Part shown: positions 25,157 through 33,057 of the stretch, in pieces | How the letters are laid out: the number at the start of each line of letters is the position of its first letter | How positions within the stretch are numbered: the first letter of the stretch is position 1 | Assembly: GCA_964564785.1 (NCBI GenBank) | Contig: CAZMCT010000017.1 | Location: 1-41,895, forward strand | Direction of reading: 5' to 3' | DNA: 41,895 nucleotides | Source of the DNA: CAZMCT01 sp964564785 | Lineage (GTDB): Bacteria > Planctomycetota > Phycisphaerae > UBA1845 > Fen-1342 | The notes under the pieces: model-generated | What the model was told of the DNA's origin: nothing | The model's input: the letters and a program-made list of their open reading frames with translations, nothing else | Database searches by the model: none | Translations under genes and position numbers: made by a program

Positions 25157-26059
25157 ATGACAACGACCCTGATCGTCGCGCTGAGCCTGCTGGCCGCCGG
25201 CTGCGAGTCCGCCGCCGGCTCGGCCGCCGCCACCCCCCGCAGCGCCCCCGCCGGCATCGAGCCGCCGGCCGACGAGGAGATCTGGGCGATCCGCTGCATT
25301 ACGCTCCAGACGCCCGATCGCTTCGCCCGCGCCAACGCCTTTGCCGACGCCCTCAAGAAGGTCAAGGGCCTCAAGTCCAACCTCGTGCAGGTCTTCAGCG
25401 ACGATGACGGCACGGCCGTCTTCTACGGTCGCTACCGCCGCGACTACGGCCCGACCGGCGAGGCCGAGGCATACAAGCCCGATCCCCGGCAGGATCTCGA
25501 CACGATCCGCGCGCTCCGCACCACGGGCGCGGACGGCCAGGATGTCTGGCCCTTCATCCTCGCGACCATGGACCTCCTGCCGACCTATCGCCCGACGCAC
25601 CCCGAGTGGGATCTGAACCGGGCCGACGGCTACTGGTCGCTGCACGTGGCCGTTTTTTTCAATACCCGGGAGTTCCGTACCCGCCGCTCGACCGCCGAGC
25701 AATACTGCGCCGAACTGCGGGCCCGCGGCGAGCCCGCCTACTATCACCACGGACCCGTCAACAGCTCCGTCTACGTCGGCGTCTACCCCCGTGAGGCCGT
25801 CACCGACATCCGCACGGAAAACCCGCTCTCTGGCCAGGTCAAGACGACCACCCGCATTGTGGATCCGCAAATGCTCGAAGCCCAGAAGCGATTTCCCCAC
25901 AGCCTCCAGAACGGTCACGTGATCTACGACATACAACGCGACAAGGCCGGGAATGTAACGCAGCGCGTCGCCATCCCGTCGTTCCCCGTCGTGCTCCCGA
26001 AAGCCCAGGCCGCCGCCGAACGCCCGACCGCACCAACCGCTCGCCCGCCCGGATGGTAA
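25157..26059 (+). CDS. Lipoprotein with two SPOR-like modules, unknown function
   Basis: 300 residues from ATG 25157 with GGGAG five bases upstream. The alternative is GTG 25100, overlapping the rph stop, which would add 19 residues. A lipobox LLAAGC follows the hydrophobic start. Two segments have a SPOR-like rhythm: ALKKVKGLKSN..VFSDDDGTAVFYGRYRR and WSLHVAVFFNTREF...CAELRARGEPAYYHH..SSVYVGVYPRE. SPOR domains bind denuded peptidoglycan glycans at sites of septation, but here this is a visual inference. The tail is Pro/Ala-rich. It sits in a tight row between rph and rdgB, and its stop precedes the rdgB ATG by two bases. Confidence 0.62.
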   Translation: MTTTLIVALSLLAAGCESAAGSAAATPRSAPAGIEPPADEEIWAIRCITLQTPDRFARANAFADALKKVKGLKSNLVQVFSDDDGTAVFYGRYRRDYGPTGEAEAYKPDPRQDLDTIRALRTTGADGQDVWPFILATMDLLPTYRPTHPEWDLNRADGYWSLHVAVFFNTREFRTRRSTAEQYCAELRARGEPAYYHHGPVNSSVYVGVYPREAVTDIRTENPLSGQVKTTTRIVDPQMLEAQKRFPHSLQNGHVIYDIQRDKAGNVTQRVAIPSFPVVLPKAQAAAERPTAPTARPPGW

Positions 26060-26061
26060 CC

Positions 26062-26661
26062 ATGCTCGACCTGCTGCTCGCCACCCGGAACCCCGGCAAG
26101 CTGCGCGAGATCCGCGCGCTCGCCGCCGATCTGCCCGCCCGCTGGCACACGCTCGATGAGTTTCCCGACGTGGCCGACGTCGAGGAAACCGGCACCACCT
26201 TCGCCGAAAACGCCCGTCTCAAGGCCCGGCACTATGCCGCCGCCACCGGCCTGCCCACGCTCGCCGATGATTCCGGCCTGGCGGTCGATGTCCTCGGCGG
26301 CGCACCCGGCGTCCAATCCGCCCGGTACGCCGGCCACCCCCGCGACGACGCCGCCAACAACCGCAAGCTCATCGCCGCGCTCGCCGGCGTGCCTCTCGCG
26401 CGTCGCACCGCCCGTTTCTGCTGCGCCATGGCCCTCGTTCGCGACGGCCATGTGATCGCCGAAACCACCGGCGAATTCCCCGGCCTCATTCAGGACCAAC
26501 CTCGCGGCCACAACGGCTTCGGCTACGACCCCCATTTTCTCGTCCCCGACCTCGGACTCACACTGGCCGAGCTTACCCCGGTGGAAAAGAACGCCCGCAG
26601 CCACCGCGGCCAGGCGCTCCGCGCCATGCTCGTACACCTCCACCGCCTGCGGCAACCGTAG
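26062..26661 (+). CDS. rdgB: Non-canonical purine NTP pyrophosphatase (RdgB/HAM1)
   Basis: 199 residues. Hydrolyses ITP, dITP and XTP to monophosphates, cleaning the nucleotide pool. Motifs: LLATRNPGKLREI at the N-terminus, the central VEETGTTFAENARLKARHYA and DDSGLAVDVLGGAPGVQSARYAG, the catalytic GFGYDPHF, and the C-terminal KNARSHRGQALRAM. Start 26062 (MLDLLLATRN) is preferred, two bases after the lipoprotein stop. An ATG at 26053 would add three residues. Probably in one transcript with rph and the gene after it. Confidence 0.95.
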   Translation: MLDLLLATRNPGKLREIRALAADLPARWHTLDEFPDVADVEETGTTFAENARLKARHYAAATGLPTLADDSGLAVDVLGGAPGVQSARYAGHPRDDAANNRKLIAALAGVPLARRTARFCCAMALVRDGHVIAETTGEFPGLIQDQPRGHNGFGYDPHFLVPDLGLTLAELTPVEKNARSHRGQALRAMLVHLHRLRQP

Positions 26662-26670
26662 GAGCGGAAA

Positions 26671-27636
26671 ATGTCTTCCGACCGGCCGATCGTCGTCGGC
26701 AGCCACAACGGCCTGAACGCCTGCTTGCGGGCCCACGACCTTCTGCGGCAGCAGGTCGATCCCGTCGACGCCCTCGTCGCCGGCGTCCGACTCGTCGAGG
26801 ACGATCCGCAGGAGCACGCCGTCGGTTACGGCGGTCTCCCCAACTCCGCCGGGACGGTCGAGCTCGACGCCTGCGTCATGGACGGTCGCAGCGGCCGCGC
26901 CGGCGCCGTCGCCGGCCTGCGTCACGTTCGACACGCCGCGGCCGTCGCAGCCCGCGTCCTGCGCGACACCGACCACGTGCTGCTGGTCGGTGAGGGCGCT
27001 CTCCAGTTCGCCCGCCGGTGCGGTTTCGTCGAAGAGGAACTCCTCACCGATGAAACCCGTGAAATCTGGCAGCGCTGGAGAGCCGCCCAGGGCGATCGGC
27101 CCTGGCACTTTCCCGAGGCTGATCGCGAGGCCGCACGCCGCCTCCGCGAACACGGCGCCGAGTTCCACTACGGAACCGTCACCCTTCTGGCCCTCGCCGC
27201 CGACGGCCACCTCGCCGGCTGCGTCTCCACCTCCGGCTTATCCTACAAGCTCCCCGGCCGCGCCGGTGATTCACCCATCGTCGGCGCCGGACTCTACGTC
27301 GACGATGCCGTCGGCGCCGCCGGCTCCACCGGCCGCGGCGAGGCCAGCCTCCTCAATTGCGCGAGCTTCCTGGTCGTCGAGCTCATGCGCGCCGGCCACG
27401 AGCCCGCCGACGCCTGCCGCCGCACGCTGGAGCGCGTCGCCGAACGCACCGAGGCCCGCTTGCGCGACGCCTACGGCCGGCCGAACTATCAGCTCAGCCT
27501 CTACGCTCTCCGCAAGGACGGCGCGTGGGGCGGCGCGCACCTGCGCGACGGCCGCGGCTTGGCCGTCTGCGACTCCGCGGGGGCGCGCGTGCTTCCGCTG
27601 AACGCCCTCGTCGCCGGCCGGCCGGAGTTCGATTAG
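26671..27636 (+). CDS. N4-(beta-N-acetylglucosaminyl)-L-asparaginase-like Ntn hydrolase
   Basis: 321 residues. This family is made as a precursor that cleaves itself before a threonine nucleophile. The site here is HYG|TVTLLALAADG (Thr169), followed by STSGLSYKLPGRAGDSPIVGAG (the conserved GRVGDSPI loop) and DDAVGAAGSTGRGE. These are the glycosylasparaginase/asparaginase-2 signatures. The N-terminal half carries AVGYGGLPNSAGTVELDA (family GLPNxxGxVELDA). No signal peptide is visible, so it is probably cytoplasmic. The substrate could be an Asn-linked sugar or a beta-aspartyl peptide. It has a good AGGAG site and follows rdgB by nine bases. Confidence 0.9.
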   Translation: MSSDRPIVVGSHNGLNACLRAHDLLRQQVDPVDALVAGVRLVEDDPQEHAVGYGGLPNSAGTVELDACVMDGRSGRAGAVAGLRHVRHAAAVAARVLRDTDHVLLVGEGALQFARRCGFVEEELLTDETREIWQRWRAAQGDRPWHFPEADREAARRLREHGAEFHYGTVTLLALAADGHLAGCVSTSGLSYKLPGRAGDSPIVGAGLYVDDAVGAAGSTGRGEASLLNCASFLVVELMRAGHEPADACRRTLERVAERTEARLRDAYGRPNYQLSLYALRKDGAWGGAHLRDGRGLAVCDSAGARVLPLNALVAGRPEFD

Positions 27637-27703
27637 CCGCACCCGGCCGCGCGCTGCCTCGGGCCTCTCCCACGTTATCCGGCCCATTATTCGGACCCCC
27701 GCC

Positions 27704-27798
27704 ACGCGAACCCGGAATTCGTGAGAATCCCGCCGACGGTTCGCGTTAGTCCCCAGGTTGGCGAACCAGCCGCACGTCGCGACTCGGGCCAACTTGGG
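27704..27798 (+). promoter_or_regulatory. Structured leader RNA with two hairpins and an alternative pairing
   Basis: Hairpin A: ACGCGAACC (27704-27712) pairs with GGTTCGCGT (27738-27746), enclosing GGAATTC/GAATCCC with a GTGA loop. Hairpin B: CCCAGGTTGGC (27752-27762) pairs with GCCAACTTGGG (27788-27798), 11 bp with one G-U. GGTTCGC (27738-27744) can instead pair with GCGAACC (27761-27767), which would break both. Hairpin B also covers the GGG of the GGGAG ribosome binding site (27796-27800) before ATG 27808. No T-tract follows. No known riboswitch family was recognised. Confidence 0.5.
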
Positions 27799-27807
27799 AG
27801 CTGACAG

Positions 27808-28390
27808 ATGCGTAACCTGCGAATTGGCACCGGCCTGATGGTCCTCTGCGCCCTTGGAACCGCGCCGCTCGCCGCGGAGCCGTGCACCGCCCCCGCCACC
27901 TGGACCGTACGCTACTCGCTGCATGAGAACCCCGCCGATCCAAACAGCCCGATCGCCTTCCGGGTCGAGCTCGCCCTCCGCAGCGCCGCGTACACCTGCG
28001 ACGCCGTCGGCTGGCGGATCGAGCGGATCGAGATCCACCAGCTCTCCAGCAGCCGCACGCCGCAGCCCGCCTGGCACGAGCGCAACCCCCACGTCGACAC
28101 CGCAGACGGACTATGGTGGGTCGCGCATGCCGACGTCAGCGCGCCCGCGGCCGCCGAGTTCGTGCGGCCGCCGCTGATTTTGGGGGACCGCGACCGCGAT
28201 CGAACCCGACGATCCCGATCTCGAGTTCGAACTGGCCGGCGAGGTCTACCAGACGCCTCCGCCGCCGCAGTCGCCGCCGTACGCGGTCACCGCCGCGCTC
28301 GACTACCGGTTCGTGCTCGAGGGCAACCCCGAGCCCCTAGATGAGGGCGATGACGATCCGGGCGAGGTGACCACCGAACCGTGTCAGTGA
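27808..28390 (+). pseudogene. Secreted-protein gene with an apparent one-base frameshift
   Basis: The first part starts MRNLRIGTGLMVLCALG (signal peptide, cleavage near AAEPC) and continues as a beta-rich, otherwise unknown domain to about residue 125 (AEFVRPPLIL). After that the same frame becomes Arg-rich nonsense and stops at 28344. The +1 frame from 28187 reads TATAIEPDDPDLEFELAGE ... ALDYRFVLEGNPEP ... and stops at 28390, with normal GC-rich third positions. So the gene is probably ~193 residues with one extra base in TTTTGGGGG (28178-28186). This could be a real mutation, a sequencing error, or less likely +1 recoding. Nothing identifies its function. Confidence 0.62.
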
Positions 28391-31164
28391 CCGGAAGCAT
28401 CGGTGGCCGCGACCGCGGCCGCGACCCCCCGGCCGACGGTCTGCAATCGTTTGCGCACGAACCCCTCGAAGCTCTCGAGCCCCGCCAGCCGCCCGGCGGC
28501 CTTGAGGCATTCGAGCTCGGCTTCGCCGGCGGCCAGCAGCCGCGTGGCCTCTTCGAGATCGGCGGGCGTGCCGAGCGCTGCCAGGACCTCGGCCAGCAGG
28601 GCCGAACCGGAGATCGTCCGCAGCGTGGATTGCACCGCATCATCGCCCTGGCGGGTGGACCAGCGGTGGATCTCGTACGCGAGGCGTGCATGCCGCCACG
28701 CCTGCGCCAGGTCCCCGCAATGCAGGTAGGCCGTCGCGACGTCATCATGCCCGCTGGCGAGATCCACCGCGTGCCGCAGCACGCCCGGGCTCGCGGCGGC
28801 CACGTCTTCCTGCACCCGCAGCGCCTCAAGGTAATAGTGCAACGCTTCGTCCCAGCAGCCGTGGGCCTCCGCCAGTCGCCCGTGCAGCGTGCGCGTCACG
28901 AAATCCATCCGCCGCGCGTTGTCCCCGCTCACATTCGGCACGTAGCGCTCGGCGAGGCCCGTCGCGCGGTCCACCCAGTCCCGCGCCTGCTCCAGTTTCC
29001 CCGCGCCGAGGCTCTTTCGCGCCAGCTCCGTGTAGATTGAGAAAAGCTGCGGATCCACCTGCCGCAGGTTCGGGTCGAGCGCGCACAGCAACTCCCCCTC
29101 CCGCGCCGCCGCCTCGAGCACGGCCACGCACTCCGCCGTACACCGCCGGCGGCTGAGCAGGCCCGCGTACTTGGAACACGCCGAAAGCCGTTCGCGCCGC
29201 AGCTCCACGTTCGACGGGGCCTGCGCCAGTGCCTGATCGTAATACCGTAACGCCTCCTGCACCGCCTCCAGAGCCTCGTCCGCCCGCCCGGCCCGCATGA
29301 GAACGAGCGTCTGAAGCGTGCGCACGGTCGCCCGCAGCGCCGCCCATTCGCCCGCCGCCGCCCCCGCCTCAGCCGGGCCCGGGTACAGCTCCAGGAATTC
29401 CGCGCACGCCTGCAACGCCTCCGCGTCCGCGTTGACCCCCTCGTACCGCCCGCCCAGGTGCCGCAGCAGCCGGCCCCGCTCCAGCCGGCAACCCGCGTCC
29501 GCCTGCACCTCCGCCGGCAGCGCCGCCCCCGCCGCAACGCCCGCTTGCAGCGTCGCGATCCGATCGCTGCCGACCATCGACAGCTTCGAGTACGCGCGCA
29601 GCATCGCCGCCGCCCGCAGCGCATCCTGCGGCTGCGCCGCCCACTCCCGCCGCGCATCCGCGAGAAACGCCGCGTAGCAGCGAGCCGCCTCCTCCATCGC
29701 CCCCTGCTGCTGTGCCACGTCCCCCCGCTTCTCCTGTAGCTGCCGCACCACCGGCTCGAGCGCCTCGTCCGACTCCGCCAGCCGCTCAAGCTGCGGCAAC
29801 TCCTGTCCCAACCGCTCGATCAGTCGGTCTCGCACCGCCAAGCCCCCCGGCAGCGGCCGTAACGCTTCATCCACCTCATTCAACGCCATGTCGAACAGGC
29901 TGTACGCCAGTTGCGCCGCCGCACGCGCGTTGTCACGCTCTGCCCGCACCCGATCGCGCTCCGCCCGCGCCTGTAGCCAGTACCACGTGATCCCCACCCC
30001 CGCCGCCGCCCCGGCCGCCACCACCACCCCCGCCACCGTCACCGCCAGCCGGTGCCGCCGCAGCGCCTTGCGCAGCACGTACCCGCGGTCGCTCCGCACC
30101 GAGACCGCCCCGCCCGCCAGCCAGCGCTCCAGGTCGTCCGCCAGCTCGGCCGCCGTCTGGTAGCGGTCCTCCTTCCGCTTCGCCAGCGCCCGCGCCAGGA
30201 TCAGCTCGAGATCCCGGTCGATTGCGCTCCGCCCCGGCGCGAACTGCGGGTTTCCCAGCCGCAGCGCGGTCCGCAGCGGCAGCGGCTCGCACTCGGCGAT
30301 CGTCCGCCGCACCGCCTCCGGTTCTCCCTGAACCGGGTACGGCATCATCCCGGCCAGCAATTCGTACAGCACCAGCCCGAGCGCGTATACGTCCGTCCGC
30401 ACATCCGTCCGGCCGTCGCCCGCGCCCGCCTGCTCGGGGCTCAGGTAGGGCAGCGTCCCGCACCCCACGCCCGTGAAGGTCACCCCCGCGTCCGCCTGCC
30501 ACAGGTCCTTCGCCAAGCCGAAATCGAACACCCGCGGCTCGCCCGCGCCGTCCACCAGGATGTTCGCCGGGTTCAGGTCGCGGTGGATGATTCCGTTCTG
30601 GTGGGCGTGCTGCACCGCCCGACAAACCTTCACGTACATCCGCACAATCGCCCGCGGCTCGAGGTCCGACAGCGACACGTGGTCGTCGATCGGGTCCCCC
30701 TCGATGAACTCCATCACGTAGAAGTTGCGGCCCCGCACCACCCCGCTGTCGTACACCGTCACGATGTTCGGGTGCCGCAGCCGCGCTACCAGCTCGATCT
30801 CTCGGGCGAAGCGGTCCCGCTGCTGCTCCGTCGCCAACGGCCCGTCCAGCAGCACCTTGAGCGCCACGATCCGGCGGGTTCCCCGCTGCTCCGCCCGGTA
30901 CACCACCCCCTGCCCGCCGTGCCGGACCCGCTCCAAGACCTCGTATCCTTTCAGCGTCCGCCGCAGAACCTCGAGCTCTTCGTTCAGCAGCTCGGCGCAG
31001 GCCCGCTCAACCGCGTCTGCGTCCGGGCCCTCCCCCGCCCCCGCCGCGCCCGCGCTCGTCGCCCGCGCCACGCCCCCCGTCCCGCTCGCACGCTTTCGGC
31101 TCCGGTCGCTGCGGTATTCGCTCGAGCCCGACCGCCGCCTCAGCCACCGCTCAATCAGACGCAT
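28384..31164 (-). CDS. Transmembrane Ser/Thr protein kinase with TPR-like C-terminal region
   Basis: 926 residues from ATG 31164 (13 more if ATG 31203 is used; residue numbers below count from 31203). After a basic N-terminal segment comes a Hanks-type kinase (about 87-360): glycine loop HGGQGVVY, Lys116 in IVALK, Glu135 in REIEL, catalytic loop HRDLNPANIL (207-216), DFG at 227-229, and SPEQAG. The usual Lys of HRDLKPxN is Asn here. One membrane span follows (about 386-410), then a long helical, TPR-like region facing the periplasm. The start overlaps the end of the sigma factor gene by 14 bases, so the two form one unit. Confidence 0.9.
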   Translation of the reverse strand: MRLIERWLRRRSGSSEYRSDRSRKRASGTGGVARATSAGAAGAGEGPDADAVERACAELLNEELEVLRRTLKGYEVLERVRHGGQGVVYRAEQRGTRRIVALKVLLDGPLATEQQRDRFAREIELVARLRHPNIVTVYDSGVVRGRNFYVMEFIEGDPIDDHVSLSDLEPRAIVRMYVKVCRAVQHAHQNGIIHRDLNPANILVDGAGEPRVFDFGLAKDLWQADAGVTFTGVGCGTLPYLSPEQAGAGDGRTDVRTDVYALGLVLYELLAGMMPYPVQGEPEAVRRTIAECEPLPLRTALRLGNPQFAPGRSAIDRDLELILARALAKRKEDRYQTAAELADDLERWLAGGAVSVRSDRGYVLRKALRRHRLAVTVAGVVVAAGAAAGVGITWYWLQARAERDRVRAERDNARAAAQLAYSLFDMALNEVDEALRPLPGGLAVRDRLIERLGQELPQLERLAESDEALEPVVRQLQEKRGDVAQQQGAMEEAARCYAAFLADARREWAAQPQDALRAAAMLRAYSKLSMVGSDRIATLQAGVAAGAALPAEVQADAGCRLERGRLLRHLGGRYEGVNADAEALQACAEFLELYPGPAEAGAAAGEWAALRATVRTLQTLVLMRAGRADEALEAVQEALRYYDQALAQAPSNVELRRERLSACSKYAGLLSRRRCTAECVAVLEAAAREGELLCALDPNLRQVDPQLFSIYTELARKSLGAGKLEQARDWVDRATGLAERYVPNVSGDNARRMDFVTRTLHGRLAEAHGCWDEALHYYLEALRVQEDVAAASPGVLRHAVDLASGHDDVATAYLHCGDLAQAWRHARLAYEIHRWSTRQGDDAVQSTLRTISGSALLAEVLAALGTPADLEEATRLLAAGEAELECLKAAGRLAGLESFEGFVRKRLQTVGRGVAAAVAATDASGH

Positions 31165-31810
31165 GGGCCGGCTCGCGATCCACCGGGTCCGCCGTTCGCG
31201 CATCGCTGAAATACTTCACCGCCGGCCCCAGCACTCCCCGCAGGAGCATCAGGCTCCGATGCACCAGATCGCTCACCGCCTTCTCCGACGTCTGGAGCTC
31301 TTCCGCCACCTGCTGCCGCGACCGACCTCGCAGAAAATACAGCTCCACCGCCCGCCGCTGCCGCTCCTCCAGACGCTCCAGCGCGATCAGCATCGCGTGC
31401 GCCGTCTCGATCCGCTGCGCGTCCGCACTCGGCGTCCGGCACGCCGCCGGCACCCGCGACAGCGCGTCCGTGAACGTCGTCCGCACGTTGCCGGCCAGCC
31501 GCAGGTACCGAATGTCTCCGCCACGCTTCACGCGCCGCGCCCAGCGCACCGCGTCCACCAGCCGCGAGTGCGCGATCGTCACCAGCCAGCGCTCCAGCGC
31601 ATCGGCACCGTGCGGCCGGAAGCTCGCCACGTTCCGATACGCCGCGATCCACACTTCCTGAAGGAGATCGTCGACCGCGAGCATGCTTCGCAGGCTCGGC
31701 GGGATCCGCCGGTCCAGATACTCGCGCAAGAACCCCGTCCGCGGAACCAGCACCTCGTGCAACGTCTCTCGCGTCAGCCCTGTGCTCACCGGCCCGTTCC
31801 GCCCGGACAC
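31151..31810 (-). CDS. ECF-type RNA polymerase sigma factor linked to a kinase
   Basis: 219 residues from GTG 31810 (GAGG eight bases upstream). GTG 31891 and 31789 are alternatives; a TATACT at 31882-31887 would exclude the first. Region 2: MLAVDDLLQEVWIAAYRNVASF and LERWLVTIAHSRLVDAVRW. Region 4: ALERLEERQRRAVELYFLRG followed by the HTH SRQQVAEELQTSEKAVSDLVHRS. No anti-sigma gene adjoins. Instead its end overlaps a Ser/Thr kinase gene. ECF factors linked to kinases are well known in Planctomycetes (ECF-STK groups), where kinase-dependent control is supposed. Target promoters are unknown. Confidence 0.88.
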   Translation of the reverse strand: MSGRNGPVSTGLTRETLHEVLVPRTGFLREYLDRRIPPSLRSMLAVDDLLQEVWIAAYRNVASFRPHGADALERWLVTIAHSRLVDAVRWARRVKRGGDIRYLRLAGNVRTTFTDALSRVPAACRTPSADAQRIETAHAMLIALERLEERQRRAVELYFLRGRSRQQVAEELQTSEKAVSDLVHRSLMLLRGVLGPAVKYFSDARTADPVDREPAHASD

Positions 31811-31881
31811 ACCCTCATCCTCGCCCCCGAGCTTGGCACGCTGCGGGCGCAACTGCGCGCCCGACGGCCGCGGCCTAATCC

Positions 31882-31887
31882 AGTATA
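31882..31887 (-). promoter_or_regulatory. -10-like TATACT ahead of the sigma factor gene
   Basis: TATACT read on the minus strand, 72 bases before the preferred GTG. The -35 region is GC-rich and unconvincing, so a housekeeping promoter is only possible. It sits in the 231-base divergent gap with the prenyl synthase. Confidence 0.28.
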
Positions 31888-31958
31888 CCACCCGCGGCCT
31901 TCGGCCGGCGCGCTCCGGCCGCGGCCCCCCGCAACCCGCGGGCCCGCCGGTGCGTCCT

Positions 31959-31975
31959 TTTCACTCGTTGTGAAA
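31959..31975. promoter_or_regulatory. Inverted repeat TTTCAC-N5-GTGAAA in divergent sigma/prenyl-synthase region
   Basis: Perfect 6-base half-sites with a 5-base spacer, 67 bases before the prenyl synthase start. It lies in one of the few AT-rich spots of the region and is compatible with an operator for either gene. No known regulator is assigned. Confidence 0.3.
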
Positions 31976-32041
31976 CATTCCAACAAATGTGGACACTCGT
32001 CGGCCGCCCCGCAACACTCCCCTGGTACCTGGAGGTTCCGC

Positions 32042-33034
32042 GTGCGTTCCAACGGGCCGGCTACCATCTCTGTCGCGGAGCTTTATGCGATCGTCGCCGA
32101 CGATCTGGCGGCCGCACGCCGCATTCTCGCGGACGAGCTCATCAGCGACCAGGGTTTCATCAGCGATCTCTGCCGGCACGTGGATCAGTTCCACGGCAAG
32201 CTGCTCCGTCCGGCCTTGCTGTTGCTGGCCGGCCGGGCGTGCGGCCCGCTCGGTCCCGAGCACCCCGTCCTCGCGGCCGTCGTCGAGCTGGTGCACATCG
32301 CGACGCTGGTGCACGACGACGTGCTCGACGAGTCCGATATCCGCCGTCGGGCGGCGACCGTCAACCGCCTGTGGGGCAACCACCGCGCGGTTTTGATGGG
32401 TGATTTTCTGTACAGCCACGCGTTTCACTTGTGCAGCGGGTTGCACTCCCAGTTCGCCAGCCGCCTCGTTGGCCAGACCGCCGTCACCGTCTGTGAAGGC
32501 GAGATGATGCAAGTCGCCAACCGGGGGAACTGGGACCTGACCGAGTCTGAATACCTGGAGATCATCGCCCGTAAGACGGCCGTGCTGGTCGAGACCTGCT
32601 GCCACCTCGGGGCGCGTTTCGCCGGCGCCGACGAAGCGACGATCCGGCGACTCCGCGCGTACGGTACTGGGCTCGGTATCGCGTTCCAGATCGCCGACGA
32701 TCTGCTCGATTTGGTCGGCGAGGAGGCGGAAGCCGGGAAATCGCTCGGCCGCGATCTCGAGGAGGGCGAGCTCACGCTGCCTCTGATCCACTATTTGCAA
32801 ACGGCGGATGCCCGCCACCGGGCCCGGCTGCTGGAAGAACTGCGTGCGCCCGGCCCCGAGCGTGCCCAGGCGATCACGCAGCGGCTTCAGAGTTCCCCGA
32901 GTCTCGGCTATGCCCAGTCGGTCGCGCAGGAGCACATCGACGCCGCCCGGCGCGCGTTGCGCCACCTGCCCCCGAGCGCTGCCCGCGACAGCCTCGACGC
33001 CCTGGCCTCCTTCGTCCTGACCCGCCGCGGCTGA
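32042..33034 (+). CDS. Trans-polyprenyl diphosphate synthase
   Basis: 330 residues from GTG 32042, with GGAGG seven bases upstream. It condenses isopentenyl diphosphate onto allylic primers to make long prenyl chains for quinones. It has the first Asp-rich motif HDDVLDESDIRRR (DDxxD), the lysine/arginine region GKLLRPALLLLAG, the GDFLYSHAF segment, and the second Asp motif QIADDLLDLVGE. It fits the octaprenyl/heptaprenyl synthase group (IspB-like), and chain length cannot be fixed by eye. The frame is open far upstream, but that part is antisense to the sigma and kinase genes and is not coding. It is divergent from the sigma factor gene. Confidence 0.93.
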   Translation: MRSNGPATISVAELYAIVADDLAAARRILADELISDQGFISDLCRHVDQFHGKLLRPALLLLAGRACGPLGPEHPVLAAVVELVHIATLVHDDVLDESDIRRRAATVNRLWGNHRAVLMGDFLYSHAFHLCSGLHSQFASRLVGQTAVTVCEGEMMQVANRGNWDLTESEYLEIIARKTAVLVETCCHLGARFAGADEATIRRLRAYGTGLGIAFQIADDLLDLVGEEAEAGKSLGRDLEEGELTLPLIHYLQTADARHRARLLEELRAPGPERAQAITQRLQSSPSLGYAQSVAQEHIDAARRALRHLPPSAARDSLDALASFVLTRRG

Positions 33035-33057
33035 ATGCGGCGCGACGTGACCCGTCT

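Noticed and set aside
27704..27746. Intrinsic terminator for the glycosylasparaginase gene
   Set aside because: The stem is strong but no T-tract follows, and its arm is shared with the alternative pairing further down.
28178..28186. Programmed -1 frameshift at T TTG GGG
   Set aside because: The slippery heptamer is present, but the coding continuation needs +1, so a -1 event cannot join the two parts.
30725..32041. Long plus-strand open frame continuous with the prenyl synthase
   Set aside because: It is antisense to the kinase and sigma genes, Arg/His/Pro-rich and low complexity. The GTG at 32042 with a GGAGG site is the natural start.
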